From contig BAAAJN010000013.1 in NCBI GenBank assembly GCA_039527025.1, forward strand, positions 36,737 through 100,736: a stretch of 64,000 bases of DNA, read 5' to 3'. The stretch's first letter is position 1. Every line of letters starts with the position of its first letter. The notes beneath the pieces were generated by a model. That model did no database searches. It saw only the letters and a program-made list of their open reading frames with translations, and was not told the origin of the DNA. The DNA comes from Microlunatus lacustris. Its GTDB lineage: Bacteria; Actinomycetota; Actinomycetes; Propionibacteriales; Propionibacteriaceae. The position numbers and the translations under genes are program-made. Shown here in pieces: positions 1-7,409 of this stretch.

Positions 1-1053
1 CTCCAGCGCGCCGGCGCCGCCGAGGAGGTGACCGGTCATCGACTTGGTGCCGGTGACGATCGCCTCGGTCTGCTCGCCCAGCGCCTGGCGGATCGAGCTG
101 AGCTCGGTCAGGTCGCCCTGCGGGGTGGAGGTGGCGTGCGCGTTCACGTGCACGATGTCGCCCGGCGCCAGGCCGGCCTCGCGCAGGGCGCGGATCATCG
201 CCCGGGCCTGGGTCTCCCCGGTCGGGTTGGGCTGCACCATGTCGTGGGCGTCGGCGGTGATGCCGGCCCCGGCGAGCTCGCCGTAGATCGTCGCGCCGCG
301 GGCCTGGGCGTGCTCGAGGGTCTCCAGCACCATCATCACCGCGCCCTCGCCGAGCACGAACCCGTCGCGGTCGACGTCCCAGGGCCGGGAGGCGCGCTCG
401 GGCTCGTCGTTGCGGCGGCTCATCGCCTGCATGTTGGCGAAGCAGGCGATCGGCATCGGGTGGATCACGCTCTCGGTGCCGCCGGCCACGACGACGTCGG
501 CGCGGCCGAGGCGGATCTGGTCCAGGGCGTGGGCGAGGGACTCGTTGCTGGACGCGCAGGCCGAGACCGGGGTGATCGCGAACGCCTGGGCCCCCAGCCG
601 CAGGCTGACGTTGGCCGCGGAGGCGTTGGCCATCAGCATCGGGATGGAGAGCGGGCTGACCCGGCGGGCGCCCTTCTCCTTCTGCACGTCCCACTGGCCG
701 AGCAGGGTGTTGAGCCCGCCGATGCCGGTGGCGATGGCGACGCCCAGCCGGCTGCGGTCGACGGGGTTGTCCTCCTTGAGCCCGTACCCGGCGTCGGACC
801 AGGCCTCCATCGCCGCGACGACCGCGAGCTGGGCGGAGCGGTCCAGCCGACGGGCCTCGACGCGGTCCAGGACCTCGCTCGGCTCGACGGCGACCGGGGC
901 GGCGATCTTGACGGGCAGGTCGTCGGCCCAGGCGGCCTCGATGCGGCGGACGCCGGAGCGGCCTGCGAGCAGGGCGTCCCACGTGCTGCGTGCGTCCCCG
1001 CCGAGCGGGGTGGTGGCGCCGATTCCGGTGACGACCACGCGGGTCTGGGACAT
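1..1053 (-). CDS. fabF: Beta-ketoacyl-ACP synthase II (partial at left edge)
   Basis: Condenses malonyl-ACP with acyl-ACP in the elongation step of type II fatty acid synthesis in the cytoplasm. The visible 351 residues start MSQTRVVVTGIGATTPLGG. They carry the thiolase-fold active-site cysteine in VSACASSNE (about residue 166) and the two catalytic histidines in NAHATSTPQGD and GHLLGGAGA. The family is about 415 residues long, so the C-terminal 60 or so residues lie outside the window. The ATG at 1053 is preceded by an AGGAGAA-type ribosome site. The gene is last of the visible fabD-fabH-acpP-fabF order typical of actinobacteria, and a strong hairpin separates it from acpP. Confidence 0.95.
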   Translation of the reverse strand, partial: MSQTRVVVTGIGATTPLGGDARSTWDALLAGRSGVRRIEAAWADDLPVKIAAPVAVEPSEVLDRVEARRLDRSAQLAVVAAMEAWSDAGYGLKEDNPVDRSRLGVAIATGIGGLNTLLGQWDVQKEKGARRVSPLSIPMLMANASAANVSLRLGAQAFAITPVSACASSNESLAHALDQIRLGRADVVVAGGTESVIHPMPIACFANMQAMSRRNDEPERASRPWDVDRDGFVLGEGAVMMVLETLEHAQARGATIYGELAGAGITADAHDMVQPNPTGETQARAMIRALREAGLAPGDIVHVNAHATSTPQGDLTELSSIRQALGEQTEAIVTGTKSMTGHLLGGAGALE

Positions 1054-1108
1054 CTCGTTCTCCTGCCAGGCGGTGCGGTCAGTGCGGGTGATCAAGGTCG
1101 ATCAGGAG

Positions 1109-1149
1109 GGTGATCATGGTCCGCGCGAACGGCACGGACCATGATCACC
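1109..1149 (-). terminator. 15-bp perfect hairpin between acpP and fabF
   Basis: GGTGATCATGGTCCG at 1109-1123 is exactly complementary to 1135-1149, with an 11-nt loop. It lies in the 105-bp gap after acpP and before fabF on the transcribed strand. It has no U tract. It may be a partial terminator or an mRNA processing/stability element that lets acpP be made in excess of fabF (inference). Confidence 0.6.
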
Positions 1150-1158
1150 ACGGGTGCG

Positions 1159-1404
1159 TCAGGAAGCGGCGCGCTCGATGTAGGCCACCGCGTCCCCTAC
1201 GGTCTTGAGGTTCTTGGCCTCCTCGTCGGGGATGCTCACGCCGAACTTCTCCTCGGCGGCGTAGATGATCTCGACCATCGAGAGCGAGTCCACGTCGAGG
1301 TCGTCGGTGAACGACTTGTCGAGCTGCACGTCGTCGGTGGGGACACCGGCGACCTCGTTGACGATCTCGGCGAGGTCGGTGCGGACTTCTTCGGTGGTGG
1401 GCAT
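1159..1404 (-). CDS. acpP: Acyl carrier protein
   Basis: Carries growing acyl chains on a 4'-phosphopantetheine arm during fatty acid synthesis. The 81-residue acidic protein has the normal ACP length and the helix II motif DVDSLSMVEII, with the modified serine at residue 40. The ATG at 1404 has a GGAGAAG site just upstream. It lies between fabH (76 bp upstream) and fabF (105 bp downstream) and is most likely co-transcribed with fabD and fabH. Confidence 0.96.
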   Translation of the reverse strand: MPTTEEVRTDLAEIVNEVAGVPTDDVQLDKSFTDDLDVDSLSMVEIIYAAEEKFGVSIPDEEAKNLKTVGDAVAYIERAAS

Positions 1405-1480
1405 GGATGCTTCTCCTTCGTCGTGGTGGTGCTGGTGGGATCGGGGGTGGTGCGGTCGTGCGTCGGCCGGGGCCGGCCGG

Positions 1481-2491
1481 TCAGGGGAGCAGGACGACCT
1501 GTCCCGCGTAGACGAGGCCGGCGCCGAAGCCGATGATCAGGGCGGTCTGGCCGCTGTGCGCCTGGCCCGACTCGAGCAGGGTCTCGATGGCCAGCGGGAT
1601 CGAGGCGGCCGAGGTGTTGCCGTGGTTGATGATGTCGCGGGCGACGACCACGTCCGAGGGCAGCTTGAGCGCCTTGAACATGGCATCGGTGATCCGGTTG
1701 TTGGCCTGGTGCGGCACGAAGACGTCCAGGTCCTCCGGCCTGACCCCGGCCGCGTCCATCGCCTCGGCGGCGGTCTTGGCCATGGTGAAGGAGGCCCACT
1801 TGAAGACCGGGTTGCCGTTCATCGCCAGGTGCGGCCAGCGCGGGCGGCCGTCCTCGTGCGGGTCCATGGCCGTGGTCCAGGACTCGCTCTGGGCGATCAG
1901 ATCGGCCTGGTCGCCGTCGGAGCCCCAGACCACGGGTCCGATGGCGGGGGTGTCACTCGGTCCGACCACCGCAGCACCGGCGCCGTCGGCGAAGATGAAC
2001 GCGGTCGAGCGGTCGTGCTTGTCGGTCAGGTCGCTGAGCCGCTCGACGCCGACGACCAGCACGTACTTCGAGGCGCCGGTCCGGACGAACGAGTCGGCCA
2101 TCGCCGTGGCGTAGCAGAACCCGGCGCAGGCGGCGGAGATGTCGAAGGCGGCCGCGTTCGTGGCGCCCAGCTCGGCGGCGATGGTGGTGGCGATCGCCGG
2201 GGTCTGGTGCATGTGGGTGACCGTGGCCACGATGACGGTGTCGATCTGGCCCGGTTCCACCCCGGCCCGCTCCATCGCCTTGCGGGCGGCTGCCTGGCTC
2301 ATCATCGAGACCGTCTCGTCCTCGGATGCCCAGCGGCGCTCCGCGATCCCGGACCGGGTGCGGATCCACTCGTCGGAGGAGTCGATGTAGGTGATGATCT
2401 CGGCGTTGTCGACCACCCGGCGGGGCCGGTAGCCGCCGATGCCGAGGATCCGGGAGAAGCTGGCCCCGTTCGAGATGTTCAGGGTGCTCAT
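1481..2491 (-). CDS. fabH: Beta-ketoacyl-ACP synthase III
   Basis: Starts fatty acid synthesis by condensing an acyl-CoA primer with malonyl-ACP. The 336-residue protein shows the full Cys-His-Asn triad: C122 in ISAACAGFCYA, H261 in FVPHQANNRI and N292 in INHGNTSAAS. The open frame extends further upstream, but the start MSTLNISNG at 2491 was chosen. Its ATG overlaps the fabD stop as ATGA, which indicates translational coupling. The length matches the family. Confidence 0.96.
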   Translation of the reverse strand: MSTLNISNGASFSRILGIGGYRPRRVVDNAEIITYIDSSDEWIRTRSGIAERRWASEDETVSMMSQAAARKAMERAGVEPGQIDTVIVATVTHMHQTPAIATTIAAELGATNAAAFDISAACAGFCYATAMADSFVRTGASKYVLVVGVERLSDLTDKHDRSTAFIFADGAGAAVVGPSDTPAIGPVVWGSDGDQADLIAQSESWTTAMDPHEDGRPRWPHLAMNGNPVFKWASFTMAKTAAEAMDAAGVRPEDLDVFVPHQANNRITDAMFKALKLPSDVVVARDIINHGNTSAASIPLAIETLLESGQAHSGQTALIIGFGAGLVYAGQVVLLP

Positions 2492-3705
2492 CGGGTGACC
2501 TCCGTCGCGTCGGCCGACTCCACCACGGGGTGCAGCCGGAGCAGGGGCTGGCCGGGGGAGACGGGGTCGCCGTCCTCCACCAGCCACTCGACGACGATGC
2601 CGCCGTGGGGTGCGTTGACCGCGATGTCGTCGCGCCGGTTCTTGACCACGCCGACGGTGCTGTCCAGGGGCAGCACCGTGTCGGCCTCGACGTCCTCGGT
2701 CCGGGTGAACTGGCCCTTGCCCGGGGAGACGACGAGGCGCCACGTCGGGTTGCCCGCGATCGGTGACGATGCCGCCGTCCCGCCGTGCCGACGGACGAAC
2801 TCCATCGCCTCCTCGAGCTGGTCGGGAGTGTTGAGCGCGAAGAGCTCGACGCCCTTGAGGTTGCGCTTGGCGATCCCGGTCAAGGTGCCGGCCGGCGGCA
2901 TCTCCAGCATCCCGGTGACGCCGAGGTCGGCCATCGCCGCCATGCAGAGGTCCCAGCGGACCGGCGCGGCGACCTGCCCGACGAGGCGTCGCAGCACCTG
3001 CTGGCCGTCGTGCACGACCTGGCCGTCGGCGTTGGAGAGCAGCCGGGCCCGCGGGTCGTGGGTGGAGATGGCGCGGGCCAGCGTGCCGAGCCGGGCAACG
3101 GCCGGCTGCATGTGCACGGTGTGGAAGGCGCCGGCGACGCTCAGCGGGATCAGCCGAGCGCGCTTGGGCGGGGCGGCCGCGAGGGCGGCCAGCTGCTCCA
3201 CGGTGCCGGCGGCCACCACCTGGCCGAGACCGTTGGCGTTCGCGGCCGTCAGCCCCTGGGCCTCCAGGGCCGCGAGGACCTCCTCGGGGTCGCCGCCGAT
3301 GACCGCGGTCATCGAGGTCGGGGTGGCGGCGCTGGCCTCGGCCATCGCCCGGCCGCGCTCGCGCACGAAGACCATCGCCTGCTCAGCCGACAGCACGCCC
3401 ACGCCGGCGGCGGCGGTGATCTCGCCGACCGAGTGACCGGCCGCGACCCCGACGAACGGGAAGGCGTCGGCCGGGTGCGGGAACAGCTCCAGGGCCGCGA
3501 TCAGGCCGGCGGCGACCAGCAGCGGCTGCGCCACCGCGGTGTCGCGGATCGTCTCGGCGTCGGCCCGGGTCCCGTAGTGGGCCAGGTCGAGTCCGGAGAC
3601 GGCCGACATCCAGCCCAGCCGGTCGGCGAAGGTCGGTTCGGAGACCCAGGGCTGCAGGAAGCCTGGCTGTTGGGAGCCCTGTCCGGGCGCGACGATCGCG
3701 AGCAC
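2488..3705 (-). CDS. fabD: Malonyl-CoA:ACP transacylase with C-terminal lipoyl/biotinyl-like extension
   Basis: Loads malonyl groups onto ACP. A GTG start at 3705, preceded by GGAAGAG at 7 nt, gives 405 residues beginning with the conserved APGQGSQ segment. The catalytic serine is S92 in GHSVG and the histidine is H195 in AGAFH. Most FabD proteins are about 300-320 residues. Here residues 335-395 add a segment resembling the C-terminal half of a lipoyl/biotinyl hairpin domain (GGIVVEWLVEDGDPV, then GQPLLRL). The position of the modified lysine appears to be R358, so the domain is probably not lipoylated or biotinylated. It overlaps fabH by 4 bp. Confidence 0.93.
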   Translation of the reverse strand: MLAIVAPGQGSQQPGFLQPWVSEPTFADRLGWMSAVSGLDLAHYGTRADAETIRDTAVAQPLLVAAGLIAALELFPHPADAFPFVGVAAGHSVGEITAAAGVGVLSAEQAMVFVRERGRAMAEASAATPTSMTAVIGGDPEEVLAALEAQGLTAANANGLGQVVAAGTVEQLAALAAAPPKRARLIPLSVAGAFHTVHMQPAVARLGTLARAISTHDPRARLLSNADGQVVHDGQQVLRRLVGQVAAPVRWDLCMAAMADLGVTGMLEMPPAGTLTGIAKRNLKGVELFALNTPDQLEEAMEFVRRHGGTAASSPIAGNPTWRLVVSPGKGQFTRTEDVEADTVLPLDSTVGVVKNRRDDIAVNAPHGGIVVEWLVEDGDPVSPGQPLLRLHPVVESADATEVTR

Positions 3706-3744
3706 GTGGTTACTCTTCCGTGACCTTCGGCCCGGGGCCGTGCA

Positions 3745-3796
3745 GGGACACGACCAAAGATGCGGCGCGCCTTTGTGGGGTTCTGACAAGTGTCCC
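3745..3796. promoter_or_regulatory. Nested inverted repeats in the fabD upstream region
   Basis: Upstream of the fabD GTG are two nested dyads: GGGACAC (3745-3751) with GTGTCCC (3790-3796), and inside them CCAAAG (3754-3759) with CTTTG plus TGG (3771-3778). The position suits the operator or promoter of the fab cassette, possibly for the FasR-like regulator encoded at 7.4-8.6 kb. That link is inferred, since I do not know the cognate operator. Confidence 0.35.
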
Positions 3797-3844
3797 GACG
3801 GACCCGTGAGCCGGGTCACGCCGAGCAGGCGGTCGGGCCCCGGG

Positions 3845-4093
3845 TCAGCGGTTGCGCCGCCACAGGGCGGTGCTCAGCACCGTGGCGAACGTGCACCAGG
3901 GGGCGAGAGCGCCGGCGACGACCACCGCCGCCGGTAGCCGGTGCGCGCGGAAGAAGACCCAGCTCCAGGAGGCGTTGAGCACCAGGTTCACGGCCAGGGC
4001 CCCCCGGTGGGCGGCCGCCGCCCGGGGGTCGTCTCGGCGCAGCCGGTCCAGCGCGAGGGAGCCGGTGACGGTGTCCACGGTCTGTCCTACCAC
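3845..4093 (-). pseudogene. Truncated TspO/MBR-family membrane protein remnant
   Basis: The 82-residue frame contains two recognisable TspO pieces: the helix around LAVNLVLNASWSWVFF and the C-terminal signature FATVLSTALWRRN. A complete TspO is about 150-160 residues with five helices. Here the first 70 or so residues are absent, and the helix that should separate the two pieces is deleted in frame. No missing part is visible upstream, where only 20 bp separate it from the sortase gene. It is best read as a decayed tspO. A functional mini-protein is unlikely. Confidence 0.6.
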
Positions 4094-4113
4094 TGGAGAC
4101 CCGGGGCCCCGGC

Positions 4114-4791
4114 TCAGGACAGCGGGCGGGCGGTCACCACGACGTTGTCGGAGTAGCCGCGGCCCCGGTCGAAGCTGCCGCCGCAGGTGATGACCACCAG
4201 TGTCGGGTCGCCGTCGCGGCGGAAGACCTGGTCCAGGGGGACCTCGGCCTTGGCGACCTTCTCGAGCGTGGTGACGGCGTACCGGCGGACCTCGCCCTCG
4301 GTGTCGGTCACCCGCAGCTCGTCGCCCTCGTCCAGCTCGCGCAGGTTGGCGAACGGCCCGAGGCCGTCGCGCACGGTGTCGACGTGCGCCGCCAGGACGG
4401 TGGTGCCGGCGCGGTCACCGGGGCGCGCGCTGTAGGCGTACCAGGCGACCTCCTCGACGCTGTCGGGCAGCTGCATGAAACCGGCGTCGTCGACCCCGTA
4501 GGGCTGCACGGGCAGGTCGATGTCGACATCGGCGGCGGAGAAGCCGGCGGGAGCCGGCCCGGGAGCGGCCGCCGGGCGGAGGGTGGCCCGCACCGTCGGC
4601 ACCGGGGCGGGCTCGGCGGTGGCCGGCGCCGGTCGGGGCGTGGGGGAGGCGGACGGGGTGCCGGCCGAGGCCGCCCCCGAGCTGGCCGACGGGACGGACG
4701 CCGGGGCGACCGTCCCGCCGGCACAGCCGCCGAGCGGCAGGAGGAGCAGCAGGCCCAGCACCGCGGTGCGATGACGTGCGTGCTGCCTCAT
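4114..4791 (-). CDS. Class F-like sortase with lipoprotein signal
   Basis: Predicted exported cysteine transpeptidase of the actinobacterial class E/F sortase group. The 225-residue protein begins with a signal peptide ending in LPLGGC (C23), a lipobox that would anchor it outside the membrane by lipidation. A Pro/Ala/Ser-rich linker (about 30-85) follows, then the sortase barrel with H136 in AAHVDT, C203 in VITCGG and an arginine at 209 or 211 in DRGRGYSDN. It lies 35 bp downstream of a DUF4397 cell-surface gene on the same strand, its likely functional partner. The substrate motif is unknown. Confidence 0.85.
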   Translation of the reverse strand: MRQHARHRTAVLGLLLLLPLGGCAGGTVAPASVPSASSGAASAGTPSASPTPRPAPATAEPAPVPTVRATLRPAAAPGPAPAGFSAADVDIDLPVQPYGVDDAGFMQLPDSVEEVAWYAYSARPGDRAGTTVLAAHVDTVRDGLGPFANLRELDEGDELRVTDTEGEVRRYAVTTLEKVAKAEVPLDQVFRRDGDPTLVVITCGGSFDRGRGYSDNVVVTARPLS

Positions 4792-4826
4792 GACCCTCCT
4801 GCCGTCCGTGCGGTTGGTGCGGTGGT

Positions 4827-5651
4827 TCAGCGGCTGGCGCGCGCCACGGTGTAGCGGCGGCTGGCCACACCAGCGGCCACCAGGACGAGCATGCCGCCCG
4901 CGACGAGCGGCAGCGTGCTGGTGTCCGCAGCGAGGCCGGCCTGACCGGCGTCCACCCCGCCCGGCCCGGAGTGCAGGCCGGAGATCGTCTGGACGGCGAC
5001 GTCGAGGTTGTCGTCCTCGAGGCTGCCCCATGCGTAGACGATCGTGTTGACACCCTCCTTGACCGCCACGTCGACCGGGCCGATCACCGGGTCGGTCGTG
5101 CCGGCCGCGGCCACGGAGGCCTCGATCGTGCCGGCGGCCAGGTTCAGCACCTCCTCGTCGGGGTTGCTGAGGTCGCTGATGACGGCGTCGCCCCCGGCCA
5201 GGATGTCGACCGCCGGAGCGGCCGCGGTGTGCCGGACGGTCAGCCGGCCCTCACCGGCGTCGGTCTTGGAGACGTCGTTGTCGAACAGGGTGGCGGTCGG
5301 GTCGCCGCCCTCCTCCAGGTGGGCCACGGCCGTGTAGTTCCCACCGCCGCTGAGCTCGAGGTCGATCGGGCCGATCACGGGCTCGGAGTCGTCGTCGGCG
5401 TCGGCGGCGGTGATCGCCACCTCGTAGGTCCCGGCGTCGAGGTCGAGGGGGCCGGCGAGGGTGCCCGGCTCGAAGTCGTCCAGGGTGAGCTTCCCGTCGA
5501 CGTACACGTCGACGTTCGTGTCCGGGACGGCGTGCAGGACGGACAGCTTGACGCCGTCCGCGGCGTGCGCCGGCGTGACGGCCAGAGCCGCAGTGCCCAG
5601 CGTGAGCGTGCCTGCGGCAACAAGTGCCAGGGCGCGGGTTCTAGTGCTCAT
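4827..5651 (-). CDS. DUF4397-domain secreted protein with C-terminal membrane anchor
   Basis: The 274-residue protein has a Sec signal peptide (cleavage near AHAADG, about residue 39) and two DUF4397 beta-sandwich modules. These are recognised by VLHAVPDTNVDVYVDG and by the repeated VIGPIDL/VIGPVDV pattern. It ends in a hydrophobic segment (LPLVAGGMLVLVAAGV) and a basic tail, the layout of a sortase substrate, but without a clear LPXTG. The motif DTSTLP just before the helix could be a non-canonical sorting signal (inference). The ATG at 5651 follows GGAGAAACC. It is probably co-expressed with the downstream sortase. Confidence 0.85.
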   Translation of the reverse strand: MSTRTRALALVAAGTLTLGTAALAVTPAHAADGVKLSVLHAVPDTNVDVYVDGKLTLDDFEPGTLAGPLDLDAGTYEVAITAADADDDSEPVIGPIDLELSGGGNYTAVAHLEEGGDPTATLFDNDVSKTDAGEGRLTVRHTAAAPAVDILAGGDAVISDLSNPDEEVLNLAAGTIEASVAAAGTTDPVIGPVDVAVKEGVNTIVYAWGSLEDDNLDVAVQTISGLHSGPGGVDAGQAGLAADTSTLPLVAGGMLVLVAAGVASRRYTVARASR

Positions 5652-6075
5652 GGTTTCTCCTTCGTCGGATGGGACCTTGCCCCTTCTGCGCCCCCCGAGA
5701 GCTGCTGGATTCACGCCGGGGAGATCTTTTTTCCCCGCCCGGCGACGCATCTGCCGAGGCCCGGGCGACGCATGAGGGGTGGAGGGCGAACGCACAGTGC
5801 GCCCCCGCCCAGCAGCAGGGAGGCCCGCCATGGATCTCGACGGACACGTCCGGGACGTCCGGACCGCGCACGGCGTCGACCGCGTGCGGCTCCCGGTCGA
5901 CCGTTAGACCGGCGGGCCGTCGACCATGGATCCCGTCGGAGCAGACAGTAGGCTGCTGGTCGCGAGGGCCGGGAGCCTCGTCGGCGCACTGCCGCTGGGA
6001 CCCGGTCGCCGCGTGCAACCGGGGCGGGCCGAGCCGTCCCGCCCCCGAGCAGCCGGCGGAGAGGTCGCGCGAGTG
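5652..6075. other. 424-bp divergent intergenic region
   Basis: Lies between the DUF4397 gene (minus) and the ECF sigma gene (plus), so it should hold both promoters. Visible structure: a hairpin CGGGGA (5717-5722) with TCCCCG (5732-5737) around a T-rich loop in the DUF4397 leader, and a repeated GGGCGACGCAT-type element near 5740 and 5763. A GTCCGG-rich dyad lies around 5843-5864. I see no further gene. Open frames here have the amino-acid bias of shadow frames. Confidence 0.4.
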
Positions 6076-6657
6076 ATGCTGGAGCCACCGCCTCCCAGTG
6101 CCGTCGACCAGCCCGAGTGGGACCAGATGAGCGACGCCGAGCTCGGGCTGGCGTTCGTCCAGGGCGCCGAGGGCAGCCTGGAGGAGTCGTTCCGCCGGTG
6201 GGGCACCTTGGTCAACACGCTGGCCTGGCGGCTCCTCGGCGACCCGGGCGAGGCCGAGGAGGTCACCCAGCAGGTGTTCGTCGCCGCCTGGCGGGGGCGC
6301 CACACCTTCGCCCCGGAGCGCGGCAGCCTGCCCGCCTGGTTGGTGGGCAGCACGAAGCACCGCGTGGTCGACAAGCAGCGGGCCCGTGGCCGCGAGATGC
6401 GGCTCGTCCGGGCCGCGATGGAGGAAGCCGTCGAGAAGGACAGGGAGGAGGTGCCGGAGATCGAGACCGACCGCCTGCTGCTCGCCGCCGAGATCGCACG
6501 CCTGCCTGATCCCCGGCGCTCGATCCTCCGGCTGGCCTTCTACGACGGCTACACCCATGCGGAGATCTCCGAACAGCTCGGCCTCCCGCTGGGTACGGTC
6601 AAGAGTCACGCCCGCCGGGCGCTGCTGCACCTCCGTGAACGGTTGACGACTTCATGA
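6076..6657 (+). CDS. ECF-family RNA polymerase sigma factor
   Basis: Directs RNA polymerase to a specific regulon. The 193-residue protein has a sigma-2 region (ending LLGDPGEAEEVTQQVFVAAW) and a sigma-4 helix-turn-helix (YDGYTHAEISEQLGLPLGTV then KSHARRALLHLRE). The frame is open to 5926. The ATG at 6076 was chosen because GGAGAGG lies about 10 nt upstream and the longer N-terminus is low-complexity. Its stop overlaps the anti-sigma start as ATGA, so the two are made together and the pair is probably autoregulated. Confidence 0.9.
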   Translation: MLEPPPPSAVDQPEWDQMSDAELGLAFVQGAEGSLEESFRRWGTLVNTLAWRLLGDPGEAEEVTQQVFVAAWRGRHTFAPERGSLPAWLVGSTKHRVVDKQRARGREMRLVRAAMEEAVEKDREEVPEIETDRLLLAAEIARLPDPRRSILRLAFYDGYTHAEISEQLGLPLGTVKSHARRALLHLRERLTTS

Positions 6658-7394
6658 GCCACGTGGACGACGAGCTGGTGGCCGGCTTCGCCCTCGGCGA
6701 GCCCGACCGGCTCGATCCCGACGACCAGACCCACCTGCTGACCTGCCCGACCTGTTCCGTGCGGCTGCGGGAGCTGCAGGAGGTGGTCGGGCTCGGTCGC
6801 TCCGGTCGACCGGCCCAGTGGCGTCCGCCCAGCCCGGGGGTGCTCGCCGCGATCCAGGCCGAGCTGGCGGCCGACGTGACCGCCGGTGCCGCCTCGGAGG
6901 AGCCGTCCGAGCCGGTCGTCCCGCCGGCCCCGACGGCGCTGGCCGAGCGCCGCCGGCGGCGGAGCGCCGGCGGGTGGGGCGCACGCCGGTTCATCGCCGC
7001 GGCGGCCGTCCTCGCGGTCGCCGTGGGTGGTGCCGTCTGGTACCGGGCCAGCACCGCGGAGGTGGTGGTCGCCTCGACCACGCTCGCTCCGCTGCCGGAC
7101 AAGACCGGAGGCGGGACCGCTCGGCTGACCGAGCGTGACGGCGACCTCCGGCTGACCATCGAGGTGACGCGGCCGGCCAGCACCGACGCGTTCGAGGAGC
7201 TGTGGCTGATCAACACCGATGGCCAGCGGATGATCTCCCTCGGGGTGCTGCCGGCCACGGGCCGGGCGAGCTACCCGGTGCCGGTCAACGTGCCGGACCT
7301 TGACACCTACACCGTCGTCGACATCTCCCTGGAGCCCTTCGACGGCGACGCCGTGCACAGCCAGAACAGCCTGCTCCGCGGCACTCTCGCCTAG
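6654..7394 (+). CDS. Membrane anti-sigma factor (RskA-like, zinc-binding)
   Basis: Partner of the preceding ECF sigma factor. The 246-residue protein has an N-terminal anti-sigma zinc motif H-x3-C-x2-C (HLLTCPTC, residues 27-34), one membrane helix (RFIAAAAVLAVAVGGAVWY, about 110-128) and an extracytoplasmic RskA-like C-terminal domain that ends with a beta-rich SLEPFDGD segment. It probably holds the sigma factor at the membrane until a signal releases it, perhaps through regulated proteolysis as in the RskA family. The signal cannot be read from sequence. Its end faces the FasR-like gene with 15 bp between. Confidence 0.88.
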   Translation: MSHVDDELVAGFALGEPDRLDPDDQTHLLTCPTCSVRLRELQEVVGLGRSGRPAQWRPPSPGVLAAIQAELAADVTAGAASEEPSEPVVPPAPTALAERRRRRSAGGWGARRFIAAAAVLAVAVGGAVWYRASTAEVVVASTTLAPLPDKTGGGTARLTERDGDLRLTIEVTRPASTDAFEELWLINTDGQRMISLGVLPATGRASYPVPVNVPDLDTYTVVDISLEPFDGDAVHSQNSLLRGTLA

Positions 7395-7409
7395 CCCGGG
7401 CGGCGGCGG

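Noticed and set aside
28..1113. Open frame on the plus strand opposite fabF
   Set aside because: Antisense to a strongly conserved FabF with His/Arg/Gly-rich repeats and no family motif.
1265..3436. A 723-codon plus-strand frame opposite fabH and fabD
   Set aside because: Antisense shadow. The minus-strand products have catalytic motifs.
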